DNA of 64,000 nucleotides from Pseudomonas sp. MPC6 (GTDB taxonomy: Bacteria > Pseudomonadota > Gammaproteobacteria > Pseudomonadales > Pseudomonadaceae), in contig NZ_CP034783.1 of NCBI RefSeq assembly GCF_006094435.1, positions 2,879,001 to 2,943,000 of the forward strand, read 5' to 3'. The position numbers and the translations under genes were made by a program. The notes beneath the pieces were generated by a model that worked only from the letters and a program-made list of their open reading frames with translations, was not told the DNA's origin and did not search any database. Numbering within the stretch: the first letter of the stretch is position 1; each line of letters starts with the position of its first letter. Of the stretch, positions 1 to 9,207 are shown piece by piece.

Positions 1-319
1 GTGCCAGTTCGCGGATGATGTCCTGCACGGTGTGGGTCAGTGTCGCGCCATCGAGGCTGGTGGTGCCGGGGAAGTGGTTGCCGCCACCGGACTTCTGCTG
101 GGATTTGTAGCCGTAGGCCAGGGCCGGCAACACCAGGCCGCTGATGTTTTGCGCGACCGCCTTGCATATCGCGGTCGGCAGCAGCACATCGACCTCCATG
201 CACATGTGATGACCATGCTGTTCCAGGGCGCCCACTGGCAAAAAGATCGGGCAGCCGGTAGCGACCTTCTCTGCATACTCTGGCCAGGTGAGCTCACCGA
301 TAACGACGCTGTTGTTCAT
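1..319 (-). CDS. crnA: Creatininase (creatinine amidohydrolase), C-terminal part missing
   Basis: Reverse-strand reading from the ATG at 317-319 gives about 106 residues running off the left edge. They match the N-terminus of Pseudomonas creatininase very closely as remembered: LPVGALEQHGHHM near residues 27-39, then a VDVLLPTAICK stretch, YGYKSQQKSGGGNHF and GTTSLDGATLTHTVQDI. The Glu and His of EQHGHH and the following Asp are metal ligands in the family. The enzyme is cytosolic and interconverts creatinine and creatine by ring opening (EC 3.5.2.10). It is divergent from the ABC importer that starts at 717, which may feed it substrate; that link is inference. About 60 percent of the usual 260-residue protein lies outside the window. 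Confidence 0.93.
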   Translation of the reverse strand, partial: MNNSVVIGELTWPEYAEKVATGCPIFLPVGALEQHGHHMCMEVDVLLPTAICKAVAQNISGLVLPALAYGYKSQQKSGGGNHFPGTTSLDGATLTHTVQDIIRELA

Positions 320-716
320 CTACGGACTCTCTTGAGTGATTGACGCTGGAAGCGTTCGCCGTTTCCCTTGGCCATCTTTTCGACGGTAGGGATCGAACGT
401 GGTGCATGGAATGATTCCATCAGATAGAAGCGGCATCGATTTGTCTAAAACCGACCCAGAATTGACAAAATACCCTTTGTTTTGGCTTTTCTGACAGGGC
501 GCGGCCTTTTGGGTGTGGCGCTTTTGGACAAGGAGGGGCGATGAGTCGGATCTGACAAACTTCAGGTCGGACGGGTACAAAATCGGGTGATGGCGATCTG
601 CTGCAATGGCGCTTGCCAGCCAATGAGGCGTGGGGCCGGCAGATCGACCAGCAAGCGGCAAGACCACAAGGACGAGAAGGACAGAAGCCACTTTCCATCA
701 CCCGGGAGAGACAATA
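320..716. other. Divergent intergenic region, no gene
   Basis: This 397-bp stretch separates the creatininase start from the importer start and must hold both promoters. I see no credible coding frame. A 6-bp inverted repeat TTTGTC (440-445) / GACAAA (464-469) with an 18-nt spacer is visible, and TGACAAA recurs at 553-559. These could be operator half-sites for an unidentified regulator; this is only a pattern. A GGGAGAG Shine-Dalgarno at 704-710 serves the gene at 717. Confidence 0.5.
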
Positions 717-1844
717 ATGAATAATCGCATCGACCTTTCGCGCCGTACTTTCCTCAAGACTACCAGCATCCTCGCCGGCACGGCGGCGCTGTCCGGTTTG
801 CTGCCGTTGAGAAGTTTCGCCGCCGCGGAAAAAGAGCTGGTGATCCTGGCCTGGGCCGGACACGCCGAGCCGGACATCGTCGCCGATTTCGAACGTCAAC
901 ACGGGGTCAAGGTCAGGGCCAAGTACTACACCGGTGGCGACAACATGCTGGGGCTGATCTCGCAATCGCCGCCCGGCACCTTCGATCTGATCCTGTCCGA
1001 CGCCGAATATGTCCAGCAACTCAATGCCGCCGAATACATCGAGCAACTCGACCCGGCCGATTACCCCTTCGACGACTTCTATCCGGAGTTCCAGCACTTT
1101 CCCGGTCACTGGCAGGGGGACAAACTCTATTCCGTGCTGATTCGCTTCGGTTTTCTCGGCATTGCCTACAACACCCAGCTGGTGCCCGAAGCCAAGGTGC
1201 GCAGCTACGATGTGTTCTGGGACGAAAGCCTCAAGGGCAAGGTCGGGCACTTCGACTGGCACCTGCCGAACCTGGGGCAGATCAGTTTGCTCAATGGCAA
1301 TGCCCGCCCTTACGACATCGATAACGCGCACTGGGAACTCGTCCAGCAGAAGATGATGAGCCTGCGCCCGCAGATCGGTGGTTTCTTCGATTACGGCGGC
1401 ACCTTTTCTTCACTGAAGAACGGTCAGGTGCATGCCATGTGCGGTATCGGCGACTGGATCACCGGGGTCTTGCAGCGCGCCGGCGCACCGGTGAAAACCG
1501 TGCTGCCGGAGGAGGGCGGGCTGCAATGGACCGAGTCCTACTGCATCGCCAGGAAGGCCCATAGCCCGGAGCTGGCGAAGAAGTTCATCCAATACATCAC
1601 CTCACCGCAAGGCCAGGTCAAGTCGGCGAAGATGGCGGCCTACCCGGCGCTGATCCCGAGCCAGAAAGGCTGGGAACTGCTGAATCAGACCGATCCCGCC
1701 GAAGCCAGGCGCCAAGGCATGCTGCTCGGCCAGCGCAACGTCATGGACGATATCCGCGACGGTCGCATCAAGTACCGCGAACTCCCGGTCCGGCAGAGCC
1801 TGGATGAGTGGAACGACTTCTGGTCGCAATACAAAGGTGCCTGA
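717..1844 (+). CDS. ABC transporter periplasmic substrate-binding protein, PotD/PotF type, Tat-exported
   Basis: A 375-residue solute-binding protein of the spermidine/putrescine-like group (SBP_bac_8 type). The N-terminus has a twin-arginine signal (SRRTFLKT, residues 7-14) followed by a hydrophobic AGTAALSGLLPL and an Ala-rich cleavage region, so it should be exported folded by Tat. The start at 717 is preferred because GGGAGAG lies 6 nt upstream and the Tat signal then sits at the N-terminus; an in-frame ATG at 630 would add 29 unlikely residues. It is the first gene of a four-gene importer operon. Substrate is not certain: polyamine-like by family, but the divergent creatininase makes creatinine, creatine or a related guanidino/amine compound a reasonable candidate. 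Confidence 0.88.
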   Translation: MNNRIDLSRRTFLKTTSILAGTAALSGLLPLRSFAAAEKELVILAWAGHAEPDIVADFERQHGVKVRAKYYTGGDNMLGLISQSPPGTFDLILSDAEYVQQLNAAEYIEQLDPADYPFDDFYPEFQHFPGHWQGDKLYSVLIRFGFLGIAYNTQLVPEAKVRSYDVFWDESLKGKVGHFDWHLPNLGQISLLNGNARPYDIDNAHWELVQQKMMSLRPQIGGFFDYGGTFSSLKNGQVHAMCGIGDWITGVLQRAGAPVKTVLPEEGGLQWTESYCIARKAHSPELAKKFIQYITSPQGQVKSAKMAAYPALIPSQKGWELLNQTDPAEARRQGMLLGQRNVMDDIRDGRIKYRELPVRQSLDEWNDFWSQYKGA

Positions 1845-1867
1845 CGAGTCACGTGGAGGTGGTCGCA

Positions 1868-2785
1868 ATGATTTCAGACAAGCTAAAGACTTCACCGCCG
1901 GTGCTGACCGACAACGCGCCGAGCCAGCGGCGAGGTCACAAAAGAACAGTGCGCCTGCCCTGGTACGGCCTCAGCTTTTCGCTGCCGATCCTGATCTGGC
2001 AATTGATCTTCTTTGTGTTCCCGCTGGCATTCCTGGTGGCGATCAGTTTCTGGCTGGTGCGCAACTTCCGGATGGTACCGACGTTCGAGTGGCTGAATTG
2101 GAGCTACATGCTCAGCCGCGGCTTCTTCTGGGATGCCTACGTCCACACCCTGGCCATGGCGGCGGGCGCCACCGTGCTGGTGAGCCTGGTGGCTTTTCCC
2201 TGCGCCTATACGATCGCCTTCAAGTTTCGCGAGTCGACGAAACAGTTGCTGGTGTTGCTGCTGATCACGCCGTTCTTCACCAGCTACCTGGTGCGCACCT
2301 ATTCATGGCAGGTGTTCCTCAGCGACAACGGCATCTTCAATGCCGCGCTCGGTCTGCTCGGGCTGGAGCCGTTGGCGATGCTGAACACGACGTTCGGTAC
2401 CTATGTCGGCTACTTCACGCTGTGCCTGCCGTTGGTGGTGCTGCTGCAACTGTTCAGCCTGATGTACATCGATCGCTCGTTGATCGAGGCCGCGCACAAC
2501 CTTGGCTGCGGGCGACTGCGCACGGTCATCCTGGTGGTGATCCCGTCGGCGCGGATCGGCATCGTGGTCGCGGCGCTGTTCTGCTTCATCCTGACCTTCG
2601 GCGACTTCGTCAGCCCGCTGTACCTGGGCGGCGGCCAGCCTCCGACCTTGAGCACCCTGATCACGGACACGACCAAGTCCGGTCAGCAATGGCCACGGGC
2701 GGCAGTGATCGCCACGATGATGATCCTGACGCTGCTGATCACCGCCTTTGCTGCGGTTCGCTTCGCTTACCGGAGACGCCCATGA
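1868..2785 (+). CDS. ABC transporter permease 1, PotB/PotH type
   Basis: A 305-residue inner-membrane permease with six predicted helices, starting with LSFSLPILIWQLIFFVFPLA near residue 35. The cytoplasmic EAA loop is recognisable as EAAHNLGCGRLRTVILVVIP around residues 205-225, which docks on the ATPase. The ATG at 1868 has GGAGG about 9 nt upstream (1854-1858), only 23 nt after the binding-protein stop. Its TGA overlaps the next gene's ATG as ATGA at 2782-2785, so the two permeases are translationally coupled and should form a heterodimer. The soluble N-terminal 30 residues are a common feature of PotB-like subunits. Confidence 0.9.
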   Translation: MISDKLKTSPPVLTDNAPSQRRGHKRTVRLPWYGLSFSLPILIWQLIFFVFPLAFLVAISFWLVRNFRMVPTFEWLNWSYMLSRGFFWDAYVHTLAMAAGATVLVSLVAFPCAYTIAFKFRESTKQLLVLLLITPFFTSYLVRTYSWQVFLSDNGIFNAALGLLGLEPLAMLNTTFGTYVGYFTLCLPLVVLLQLFSLMYIDRSLIEAAHNLGCGRLRTVILVVIPSARIGIVVAALFCFILTFGDFVSPLYLGGGQPPTLSTLITDTTKSGQQWPRAAVIATMMILTLLITAFAAVRFAYRRRP

Positions 2786-3579
2786 ACGAGCATCGACTGA
2801 TCAACTTCCTGCTGCGCGGCTTTGTCGTGCTGGTGTTCATCTTCATCTTTACACCCATTGCCGGCAGCTTCGTGTTCTCGTTCAACATCGACCGCTTTCC
2901 GTCGTTGCCCCTGGGTGGCTTCAGCCTGTACTGGTACGAGACGATCTTCGCCGATCCGGCGGTCTGGCAGGCCTTCAGCAACAGCCTGAAAGTCGGTGTG
3001 GTGGTGTCGCTGGTCTCGACCCTGCTGGGGTTCACCGCGGCGTACACGGACTTCCGCTACCAGTTCTTCGGCAAGTCGGTCTACATGGCCCTGGCGCTGC
3101 TGCCGCCGACCATTCCGGTGGTGATCATGGGCCTGGCCATGCTGGCCTTCCTGTCGCGGGTCGGGCTGTCCGGAGAGGTGTACGCGGTGATGATCAGCCA
3201 CATCGTGATGTGTGCGCCGTTCGCCATGGCGGTGATCAGGATGCGCCTGGCGCAGATGGACCCGAACATCGAGGCCGCGGCCTGGAACCTGGGGGCCAAT
3301 CAGTGGAAGGCGATGCGCCATGTGATCCTGCCATTCACCGCGCCGAGCATCTTTGCCGCGCTGTTCGTGACCATGGCCGTGTCCTTCGATGAGTTCGCTG
3401 TCGCCTGGTTCGTCTCGGGGCTTAACGAGACGGTCCCCGTGCGCATCCTCAACACCTTGCAAGGGCAGGTGAGCCCGACCATCAACGCGATCGGCACGAT
3501 CGTCTTCATTACAACCATGACCCTGGTGATCCTCGCGCAGCTGTTGCTGATGCGCCGGCGCAAGCCTGCGGCGGCCTGA
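2782..3579 (+). CDS. ABC transporter permease 2, PotC/PotI type
   Basis: A 265-residue inner-membrane permease with six predicted helices. The EAA motif appears as EAAAWNLGANQWKAMRHVI near residues 160-178. Length and topology are those of PotC/PotI. It starts inside the stop codon of permease 1 (ATGA overlap) and is followed 36 nt later by the ATPase gene, so it belongs to the same operon. Its function is to form the translocation pore with permease 1. Nothing in the sequence itself defines substrate. Confidence 0.9.
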   Translation: MNEHRLINFLLRGFVVLVFIFIFTPIAGSFVFSFNIDRFPSLPLGGFSLYWYETIFADPAVWQAFSNSLKVGVVVSLVSTLLGFTAAYTDFRYQFFGKSVYMALALLPPTIPVVIMGLAMLAFLSRVGLSGEVYAVMISHIVMCAPFAMAVIRMRLAQMDPNIEAAAWNLGANQWKAMRHVILPFTAPSIFAALFVTMAVSFDEFAVAWFVSGLNETVPVRILNTLQGQVSPTINAIGTIVFITTMTLVILAQLLLMRRRKPAAA

Positions 3580-3615
3580 TATCACCTCACTCATCCGAAC
3601 CCGAAGGATTCAGCC

Positions 3616-4704
3616 ATGACTCAACCGTTGGTGGTATTCGATAACGTGGTCAAGCATTTCGGCAGCTATATGGCCGTCGAACGCATGAACCTGGAAATCT
3701 ACAAGGGCGAGTTTGTCGCGATCATGGGGTCCAGCGGCTGTGGCAAGACCACCACGCTGCGCATGCTCGCGGGGCTCGATAAGCCCAGCGAGGGCGAGAT
3801 TCGTCTGAACGGTGAGCGCATCAATGACTTGTGCTCCTGGGAGCGGGAGACGCCGCTGGTCTGGCAGAACCTGGCCCTGTTCCCGTTTCTCAACGTCGTG
3901 GAAAATGTCGAATTCGGCCTGCGCATGAGAGGCATGGCCAAGGCCGAGCGGCGCAAAAAGGCCCTGCACTGGCTTGAGCGGCTGGACCTGGCGGAATTCG
4001 CCAGCCGCGACATCAGCCTGCTGTCCGGTGGTCAACGTCAGCGGGTGGCGCTGGCGCGTTCATTGGTCACCGAACCGCCGATCCTGCTGCTCGACGAACC
4101 CCTGAGCGCGCTCGATGCGCATTTGAGCGTGCGCATGCAAGGTGTGCTGACCGGATTGCAGAAGGACCTGGGGATCACCTTTGTCTACGTCACCCACAGT
4201 CAATCCGAAGCCTTTGCCATGGCGGATCGGGTGGTGATCATGAGTCGCGGCCGGGTGGAGCAGATCGGCTCGCCGCAGGAGGTGTTCCTTGAGCCGCATA
4301 ACCGTTTCGTCGCCGAGTTCGTCGGTGGCAAAAACATCCTGTGCGGCACGGTCGCCGGCTTCGACGATGCAGGGTTGGTTCGCTTCGATTCGGCGCACGG
4401 TCAATTCCAGGCGCGGCTGCCCCAGGGTAAATCGGTGGTCCCCGGGGAGGGCGTCACGGTCTGCGTCAGCGCCGAGCATATCGACCTGACCCCGCAGCCG
4501 GTGCGACACAACCGGCTGGCCTGTACCATCGTCGGCGAAGAGTTCATCGGTTCGATGGTCAACATCTACCTGGAAACCAGGGATGGGCTCGAGTTGCAGG
4601 TGCAGAAACCGCATGCCGATTACCACCGGCTTGGGCTGAACTGCGGGCAGGACATCTTCGCCGAATGGGAGGGCGTGCACGGGTTGATTCTGCGGGGAGA
4701 TTGA
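3616..4704 (+). CDS. ABC transporter ATPase, PotA/PotG type
   Basis: A 362-residue ATP-binding subunit on the cytoplasmic face of the importer. Walker A is GSSGCGKTT (about residues 38-46), the signature is LSGGQRQRVALARSL (about 135-149), Walker B is ILLLDEPLSALD, and the switch His follows in YVTHSQSEA. Residues after about 235 form the C-terminal TOBE-like regulatory domain usual for PotA/PotG. Last gene of the operon; a 7-bp stem (GGGAGAT/ATCTCCC, 4695-4714) overlaps its stop codon and a REPIN follows. Confidence 0.93.
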   Translation: MTQPLVVFDNVVKHFGSYMAVERMNLEIYKGEFVAIMGSSGCGKTTTLRMLAGLDKPSEGEIRLNGERINDLCSWERETPLVWQNLALFPFLNVVENVEFGLRMRGMAKAERRKKALHWLERLDLAEFASRDISLLSGGQRQRVALARSLVTEPPILLLDEPLSALDAHLSVRMQGVLTGLQKDLGITFVYVTHSQSEAFAMADRVVIMSRGRVEQIGSPQEVFLEPHNRFVAEFVGGKNILCGTVAGFDDAGLVRFDSAHGQFQARLPQGKSVVPGEGVTVCVSAEHIDLTPQPVRHNRLACTIVGEEFIGSMVNIYLETRDGLELQVQKPHADYHRLGLNCGQDIFAEWEGVHGLILRGD

Positions 4705-4760
4705 AGCATCTCCCACTTCCGATCTTTGCCGGACGCAGCATTTGTGAACACCCCGATTAT

Positions 4761-4852
4761 CTGTAGGAGCTGGCTTGCCAGCGAAAGCGGTGGGTCAGTC
4801 AATGAAGATGTTGAATGGTATACCGCATTCGCTGGCAAGCCAGCTCCTACAG
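4761..4852. repeat. REPIN, family A (paired inverted REP sequences)
   Basis: Left unit CTGTAGGAGCTGGCTTGCCA and its inverted copy at the right end enclose about 45 bp. The same unit recurs at 28011, 42862 and 45641. It sits between the ATPase gene and the convergent napC, where it could act as a bidirectional RNA hairpin. Confidence 0.9.
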
Positions 4853-4895
4853 GGGATCGTTGCCGTTCGCGGGAATTGTGCAGGCGGATAAAAGC

Positions 4896-5492
4896 CTACC
4901 AACCCTTGACCCCGCTCATATCCGGCAACTTGTGCGCGATGCCCTTGTGGCAGTCGATGCAGGTGGCTTCACCCTTGGCCAGGGACGTCGAGTGCATGGC
5001 CGCGGCGCGTTTGCCCTGGCGGGTAAAGTCCATGAACTCGAAGTTGTGGCAGTTGCGGCATTCGCGCGAGTCGTTGGCCTTGAGTCTGGCCCACTCATGT
5101 TCGGCCAGCTCGCGGCGCAGTGCGACAAACTTGTCGCGGGTATCGATGGTGCCGAAGATTTTGCCCCAGACCTCCTTCGAGGCCTGCATCTTGCGCGCGA
5201 TTTTATGGGTCCATTCGTGGGGCACGTGGCAGTCCGGGCAACTGGCGCGCACGCCGGAACGGTTGGTGTAGTGGATCGTTTCCTTGAGCTCGACGAAAAC
5301 GTTGTCACGCATTTCATGGCAGGAGATGCAGAATTTCTCTGTGTTGCTCAGCTCGAGCGCCGTGTTGAAACCGCCCCAGAAAATGATCCCGGCAATAAAG
5401 CCCCCCAGCGTCAGAAAGCCCAAACTGTAGTAGAGGCTCGGCCGACGCAGGATGCCCCAGTAGTCCTTGAGCAGGGCGAACAGTGCTTTCAT
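4896..5492 (-). CDS. napC: NapC, tetrahaem c-type quinol dehydrogenase
   Basis: A 198-residue NapC/NirT-family cytochrome. One N-terminal membrane helix (about residues 20-40) anchors a periplasmic domain with four CxxCH haem motifs: CISCH, CPDCH, CRNCH and CIDCH. It takes electrons from membrane quinol and passes them to the NapAB nitrate reductase. It is the last gene of napEDABC, 9 nt after napB. Length matches the family. An ATG preceded by GAGG decides the start. Confidence 0.97.
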   Translation of the reverse strand: MKALFALLKDYWGILRRPSLYYSLGFLTLGGFIAGIIFWGGFNTALELSNTEKFCISCHEMRDNVFVELKETIHYTNRSGVRASCPDCHVPHEWTHKIARKMQASKEVWGKIFGTIDTRDKFVALRRELAEHEWARLKANDSRECRNCHNFEFMDFTRQGKRAAAMHSTSLAKGEATCIDCHKGIAHKLPDMSGVKGW

Positions 5493-5501
5493 CTTGCCTC
5501 C

Positions 5502-5987
5502 TCAGGGTTTCTGCGCGGCGTTGGCGTCGTCTTGCAATATTTTGTCGATGGTCTCGAAGTTGTTGCCTACCAGGGGTAGCACCTCTGTTTGCGGCACATG
5601 GCACTGGTTACAGAAGTAGCGGCGCGGTGACACCGCCGCCAGCGCCTGGCCGTCGCGGTCCATGTAGTGGGTGATGCTGATCATCGTCGCCTGGCTGCGC
5701 GCGCTGTTGGCACGGCTGTGACAAGACAGGCACTTGTTGCCGTTGATGTCGATTTGATAACCGCGAATGCTGTGGGGGATGGTGGGCGGCTGGTCCGGGT
5801 AGTTGCGTTCGCGCTTGAGGTCCTTGTTTTCTTCGTTGGCGATGGGCGGGGCGGGCATGCTCTGGGTCAAGGTGCCGCCTGGCCGGCGCCCGTCCGGCCC
5901 GGAGGCATCGAGCGGGTAGTCGACGTCTGCAGCCATCACCACGCCGATCGCAGCGAGCAGGAGCAACGGCAGGATTCGAAAAGGCAT
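5502..5987 (-). CDS. napB: NapB, dihaem cytochrome c subunit of periplasmic nitrate reductase
   Basis: A 161-residue small subunit with a signal peptide (MPFRILPLLLLAAIGVVMAA) and two haem motifs, CLSCH and CNQCH. It relays electrons from NapC to NapA in the periplasm. I chose the ATG at 5985-5987 because GAGGAG lies just upstream and it places the signal peptide at the N-terminus; a frame opening 16 codons earlier lacks a credible ribosome site. It follows napA by 11 nt. Confidence 0.96.
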   Translation of the reverse strand: MPFRILPLLLLAAIGVVMAADVDYPLDASGPDGRRPGGTLTQSMPAPPIANEENKDLKRERNYPDQPPTIPHSIRGYQIDINGNKCLSCHSRANSARSQATMISITHYMDRDGQALAAVSPRRYFCNQCHVPQTEVLPLVGNNFETIDKILQDDANAAQKP

Positions 5988-5998
5988 GACGGTTCTCC

Positions 5999-8503
5999 TC
6001 AGGCCACGCTGATCAACTCGATGCGTATCGCGCATTTTTTGTAGTCGGTTTGTTTGGAGATCGGGTCGGTGGCGTCTAGCGTGACCTTGTTGATCAGTTT
6101 GTTGGCATCGAAAAACGGCACGAATACCAGCCCTTGCGGCGGTTTGTTGCGCCCGCGGGTTTCGATGCGCGCGCGGATTTCACCGCGCCGGCTGATCAGC
6201 TTCACTTCACTGCCGCGCCGCGCCTTCAAGGCCTTGGCATCGTCGGGGTGCATGTACACCAGCGCGTCAGGCACCGCTTTGTACAGCTCCTCGACGCGTT
6301 GGGTCATGGTGCCGGTATGCCAGTGTTCGAGCACCCGTCCGGTGCTCAGCCAGAACGGGTAGTCGGCGTCCGGGGCTTCGGCCGGCGGCTCGTAGGGGAG
6401 GGCGAAGATGATCGCCTTTTTGTCCGGATGGCCATAGAACTGCACCTCGCTGCCTTTCTCCACGTAGGGGTCCAGCCCTTCGCGGTAACGCCAGCGGGTT
6501 TCCTTGCCATCGACCACCGGCCAGCGCAGGCCTCGTTCGTTGTGGTAGCGGTCGAACGTGGCCAGGTCATGGCCGTGGCCGCGACCGAACTGGGCGTACT
6601 CTTCGAACAAACCTTTTTGCAGGTAGAAACCGAAGGCCTTGGCTTCATCGTTCTTGTAGCCGGCTTCCAGTTGCTCGACGGGGAACTGGTCGACCTGGCC
6701 ATTTTTGAACAGCACCTCGAACAGGGTCTTGCCCTTGTACTCAGGCGCCTTGGCCAGCAACTCGGCAGGCCAGGCGTCGTCGGTGGTGAACCGCTTGGAA
6801 AACTCCAGCAACTGCCACAAGTCCGACTTGGCGTCCCCCGGGGCGGTCACCAGTTGATGCCAGAATTGCGTCCGCCGTTCGGCGTTGCCAAACGCCCCTT
6901 CCTTTTCCACCCACATGGCGCTGGGCAGGATCAGGTCGGCGGCCTGGGCGGAAACGGTGGGGTAGACGTCGGAGACAATCACGAAGTTTTGCGGGTTACG
7001 CCAGCCCGGCAGCACTTCCTGCATGATGTTCGGCCCGGCGTGCATGTTGTTGCTGGCCTGGGTCCAGTAGACGTTGAGCACGCCGTCCTTGAGCATGCGG
7101 CTCTGTTCGACCGCATGAAAACCGGGTTTCTCCTGAATGGTGCCGGCGGGCAGCTTCCAGATTTTTTCGGCGATGGCGCGGTGCTTGGGGTTGGTCACGA
7201 CCAGGTCGGCGGGCAAGCGGTGGGAGAAGGTCCCTACCTCGCGCGCGGTACCGCAGGCCGACGGCTGACCGGTCAACGAGAAGGGGCTGTTGCCCGGCTC
7301 GCTGATCTTGCCCGTGAGCAAGTGGATGTTGTAGATCAGGTTGTTGGCCCAGACGCCGCGGGTGTGCTGGTTGAAACCCATGGTCCAGAACGACACGACC
7401 TTGCGCTTGGGGTCGGCATACAATTCGGCCAGGCTTTTGAGTCGTTCAGCCGGGACACCGGTCTCCCTGGCGGTTCGCTCCAGGGTGTAGGGTTTGACGA
7501 ACGTTGCGTACTGTTCGAAGGAAATATCCGTCCAGGTGTTGGCCTTGGCCGCGTTTTTCGCCTTCATTTCCCGTGGATCGTCAGGGCGCAGGCCGTAACC
7601 GATGTCATCGGCGCCTTGGGCAAACCGGGTGTGCTTGCTGATGAAATCCTGATTCACCGCACCGCTTTCAATGATGTGGTTGGCGATGTAGTTGAGGATC
7701 ATCAGGTCGGTTTGCGGCTTGAACACCATGGGAATGTCGGCCAGTTCGAAGCTGCGATGCTCGAAGGTCGACAGCACTGCGACTTTCACGTGGGGCTGGC
7801 TCAGGCGCCGATCAGTGACGCGGCTCCAGAGCACCGGGTGCATCTCGGCCATGTTCGAGCCCCAGAGCACGAAGGCATCGGTGGCTTCGATGTCGTCATA
7901 GCAGCCCATCGGCTCATCCATGCCGAAGGTGCGCATAAAGCCCATCACTGCCGAGGCCATGCAATGGCGGGCGTTGGGGTCGATGTTATTGCTGCGAAAG
8001 CCGCCCTTCATCAGCTTGTTGGCGGCATAGCCTTCCCACACCGTCCATTGTCCGGAGCCGAACATGCCGACCGATCCGGGCCCTTTGCTCTTCAAGGCTT
8101 CCTTGAACTTGAGCTCCATGATGTCGAAGGCCTGCTCCCAACTGACCGGCTGGAATTCGCCCTGCTTGTCGTATTGGCCATTGCTCATGCGCAACAGCGG
8201 TTGGGTCAGGCGATCAACGCCGTACATTATTTTCGACAGGAAATAGCCCTTCACGCAGTTCAGGCCACGGTTGACCTCGGCCTTGACGTCGCCATGGGTG
8301 GCGACCACCCGGTTGTCCCGGGTCGCGACCATCACGCTGCAGCCAGTACCGCAGAAACGGCAGGGCGCCTTGTTCCAGTCCAGGGTGACCATGTCCGCTT
8401 CGGTCACCAGATTACTGGCGGAGGTCACGATCGGCAGGCCGGCAGCGGCGGCGGCAATGGCGGCGGCCTGGGCCTTGACGAATGCTCGGCGGCTCATGCT
8501 CAT
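5999..8503 (-). CDS. napA: NapA, catalytic subunit of periplasmic nitrate reductase
   Basis: An 834-residue molybdoenzyme. The Tat signal SRRAFVK is at residues 4-10. The [4Fe-4S] cluster cysteines are C48, C51, C55 and C83 (CRFCGTGC ... CVKG), and C181 in NARHCMASA is the expected Mo ligand. Bis-MGD binding regions fill the rest (for example [11 protein letters not shown] and SNNMHAGPN). It reduces nitrate to nitrite in the periplasm, serving redox balancing or anaerobic nitrate use. Its ATG overlaps the napD stop at 8500-8503, so synthesis is coupled to its dedicated chaperone. A long open frame exists on the opposite strand but is a GC-skew shadow. Confidence 0.98.
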   Translation of the reverse strand: MSMSRRAFVKAQAAAIAAAAAGLPIVTSASNLVTEADMVTLDWNKAPCRFCGTGCSVMVATRDNRVVATHGDVKAEVNRGLNCVKGYFLSKIMYGVDRLTQPLLRMSNGQYDKQGEFQPVSWEQAFDIMELKFKEALKSKGPGSVGMFGSGQWTVWEGYAANKLMKGGFRSNNIDPNARHCMASAVMGFMRTFGMDEPMGCYDDIEATDAFVLWGSNMAEMHPVLWSRVTDRRLSQPHVKVAVLSTFEHRSFELADIPMVFKPQTDLMILNYIANHIIESGAVNQDFISKHTRFAQGADDIGYGLRPDDPREMKAKNAAKANTWTDISFEQYATFVKPYTLERTARETGVPAERLKSLAELYADPKRKVVSFWTMGFNQHTRGVWANNLIYNIHLLTGKISEPGNSPFSLTGQPSACGTAREVGTFSHRLPADLVVTNPKHRAIAEKIWKLPAGTIQEKPGFHAVEQSRMLKDGVLNVYWTQASNNMHAGPNIMQEVLPGWRNPQNFVIVSDVYPTVSAQAADLILPSAMWVEKEGAFGNAERRTQFWHQLVTAPGDAKSDLWQLLEFSKRFTTDDAWPAELLAKAPEYKGKTLFEVLFKNGQVDQFPVEQLEAGYKNDEAKAFGFYLQKGLFEEYAQFGRGHGHDLATFDRYHNERGLRWPVVDGKETRWRYREGLDPYVEKGSEVQFYGHPDKKAIIFALPYEPPAEAPDADYPFWLSTGRVLEHWHTGTMTQRVEELYKAVPDALVYMHPDDAKALKARRGSEVKLISRRGEIRARIETRGRNKPPQGLVFVPFFDANKLINKVTLDATDPISKQTDYKKCAIRIELISVA

Positions 8504-8760
8504 TCGATGTCTCCTTCGGGTTCGAGGAGTTCGTGGTAGATCAACGCGGCGTTGAGCACGCCTGGCAAGTTGTTGATCTGTTCGATGCGTTGCAGAATCT
8601 GGCTTTCGTGCACGGCCTCAAGGACCACCACCAGTTTTCCGGCCGCACTTTCCTGATGCAGTTCCAGCCCCTCCAGCAGACGCAGGTTGGCTTTGACGGC
8701 ATCGAACAATTCGGGGCGGGCAAGTACGACAAGACTGGCAATATGCAACGCTTCGTCCAT
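8500..8760 (-). CDS. napD: NapD, Tat proofreading chaperone for NapA
   Basis: An 86-residue cytoplasmic protein with the NapD beginning ([12 protein letters not shown]) and a ferredoxin-like fold expected. In the family it binds the NapA twin-arginine signal and delays export until cofactors are inserted. Its stop overlaps the napA start by 4 nt, and it lies 32 nt after napE. There is no napF or napG/H in this operon, so the order is napEDABC. Confidence 0.93.
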   Translation of the reverse strand: MDEALHIASLVVLARPELFDAVKANLRLLEGLELHQESAAGKLVVVLEAVHESQILQRIEQINNLPGVLNAALIYHELLEPEGDIE

Positions 8761-8792
8761 GTGCTGGCTCCAATAGGCCTTGAGAAAGGCTA

Positions 8793-8960
8793 TTAGTTGG
8801 GGGGGCCGGGGGGTCCATACAACATCTGGAAAAACCAGACGAGAAAGCCGTAGCCGCCAACGATGGCGACCGACAGCAGCGGGAAGAGGCAGACGACAAG
8901 AAAGAGGAACAGCCGGGTTTCCTTGCGGCGCTCGGGTTTGCGTTCTTCAGCCAATGGCAT
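8793..8960 (-). CDS. napE: NapE, small membrane protein of the nap operon
   Basis: A 55-residue protein with a charged head (EERKPERRKETR), one or two closely spaced hydrophobic segments (LFLFLVVCLFPLLSVAIVGG) and a PGPP tail, as in other NapE proteins. Its role is unknown in all species. The ATG at 8958-8960 is preferred over an upstream start because it gives the usual NapE length. First gene of the operon. The 247-bp upstream gap to dctA contains a perfect palindrome TGTTGCAACA (9066-9075) and an AACCA/TGGTT inverted repeat (9090-9109); I could not identify a convincing FNR site. Confidence 0.9.
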   Translation of the reverse strand: MPLAEERKPERRKETRLFLFLVVCLFPLLSVAIVGGYGFLVWFFQMLYGPPGPPN

Positions 8961-9126
8961 CGAGCAATCTCCAGCCGAACTTTGCACTCAGACTAGATCA
9001 CGAAGTTTTCGCCGGTTTCCTGGCAGGGGTGTTTAACGACCGGCGGTGAATTATCGTGGCCGCGGTGTTGCAACAGCTATAAGGCGCTAAACCATTACTT
9101 CGTTTGGTTACCGTTAAACAGGCAAT

Positions 9127-9145
9127 GCCCGACAGCGCGTCGGGC
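9127..9145 (-). terminator. Weak hairpin, possible terminator after dctA
   Basis: A perfect 7-bp stem GCCCGAC/GTCGGGC with a 5-nt loop lies about 60 nt beyond the dctA stop on the minus strand. There is no good U run after it, so termination is doubtful. Confidence 0.3.
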
Positions 9146-9207
9146 GATGTCGGGCTGTATCGAGGATGGGGGAAGGCGGGCGTCGGCTCCCGCCACTCAG
9201 TACGGGA

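Noticed and set aside
1804..3579. One fused 591-codon protein covering both permeases
   Set aside because: Its first half is an out-of-frame reading of permease 1; the ATGA overlap at 2782 shows two separate genes.
4761..4852. CRISPR-like repeat or IS end
   Set aside because: The repeats are inverted pairs scattered through intergenic gaps, which is REPIN behaviour; there are no spaced direct repeats or transposase.
6134..8539. An 801-codon open frame antisense to napA
   Set aside because: Shadow of a high-GC gene; repetitive His/Gly/Val composition, no ribosome site, and the sense strand is an unmistakable NapA.
8961..9207. FNR box upstream of napE
   Set aside because: No TTGAT-N4-ATCAA-like sequence found by eye; only unrelated palindromes.
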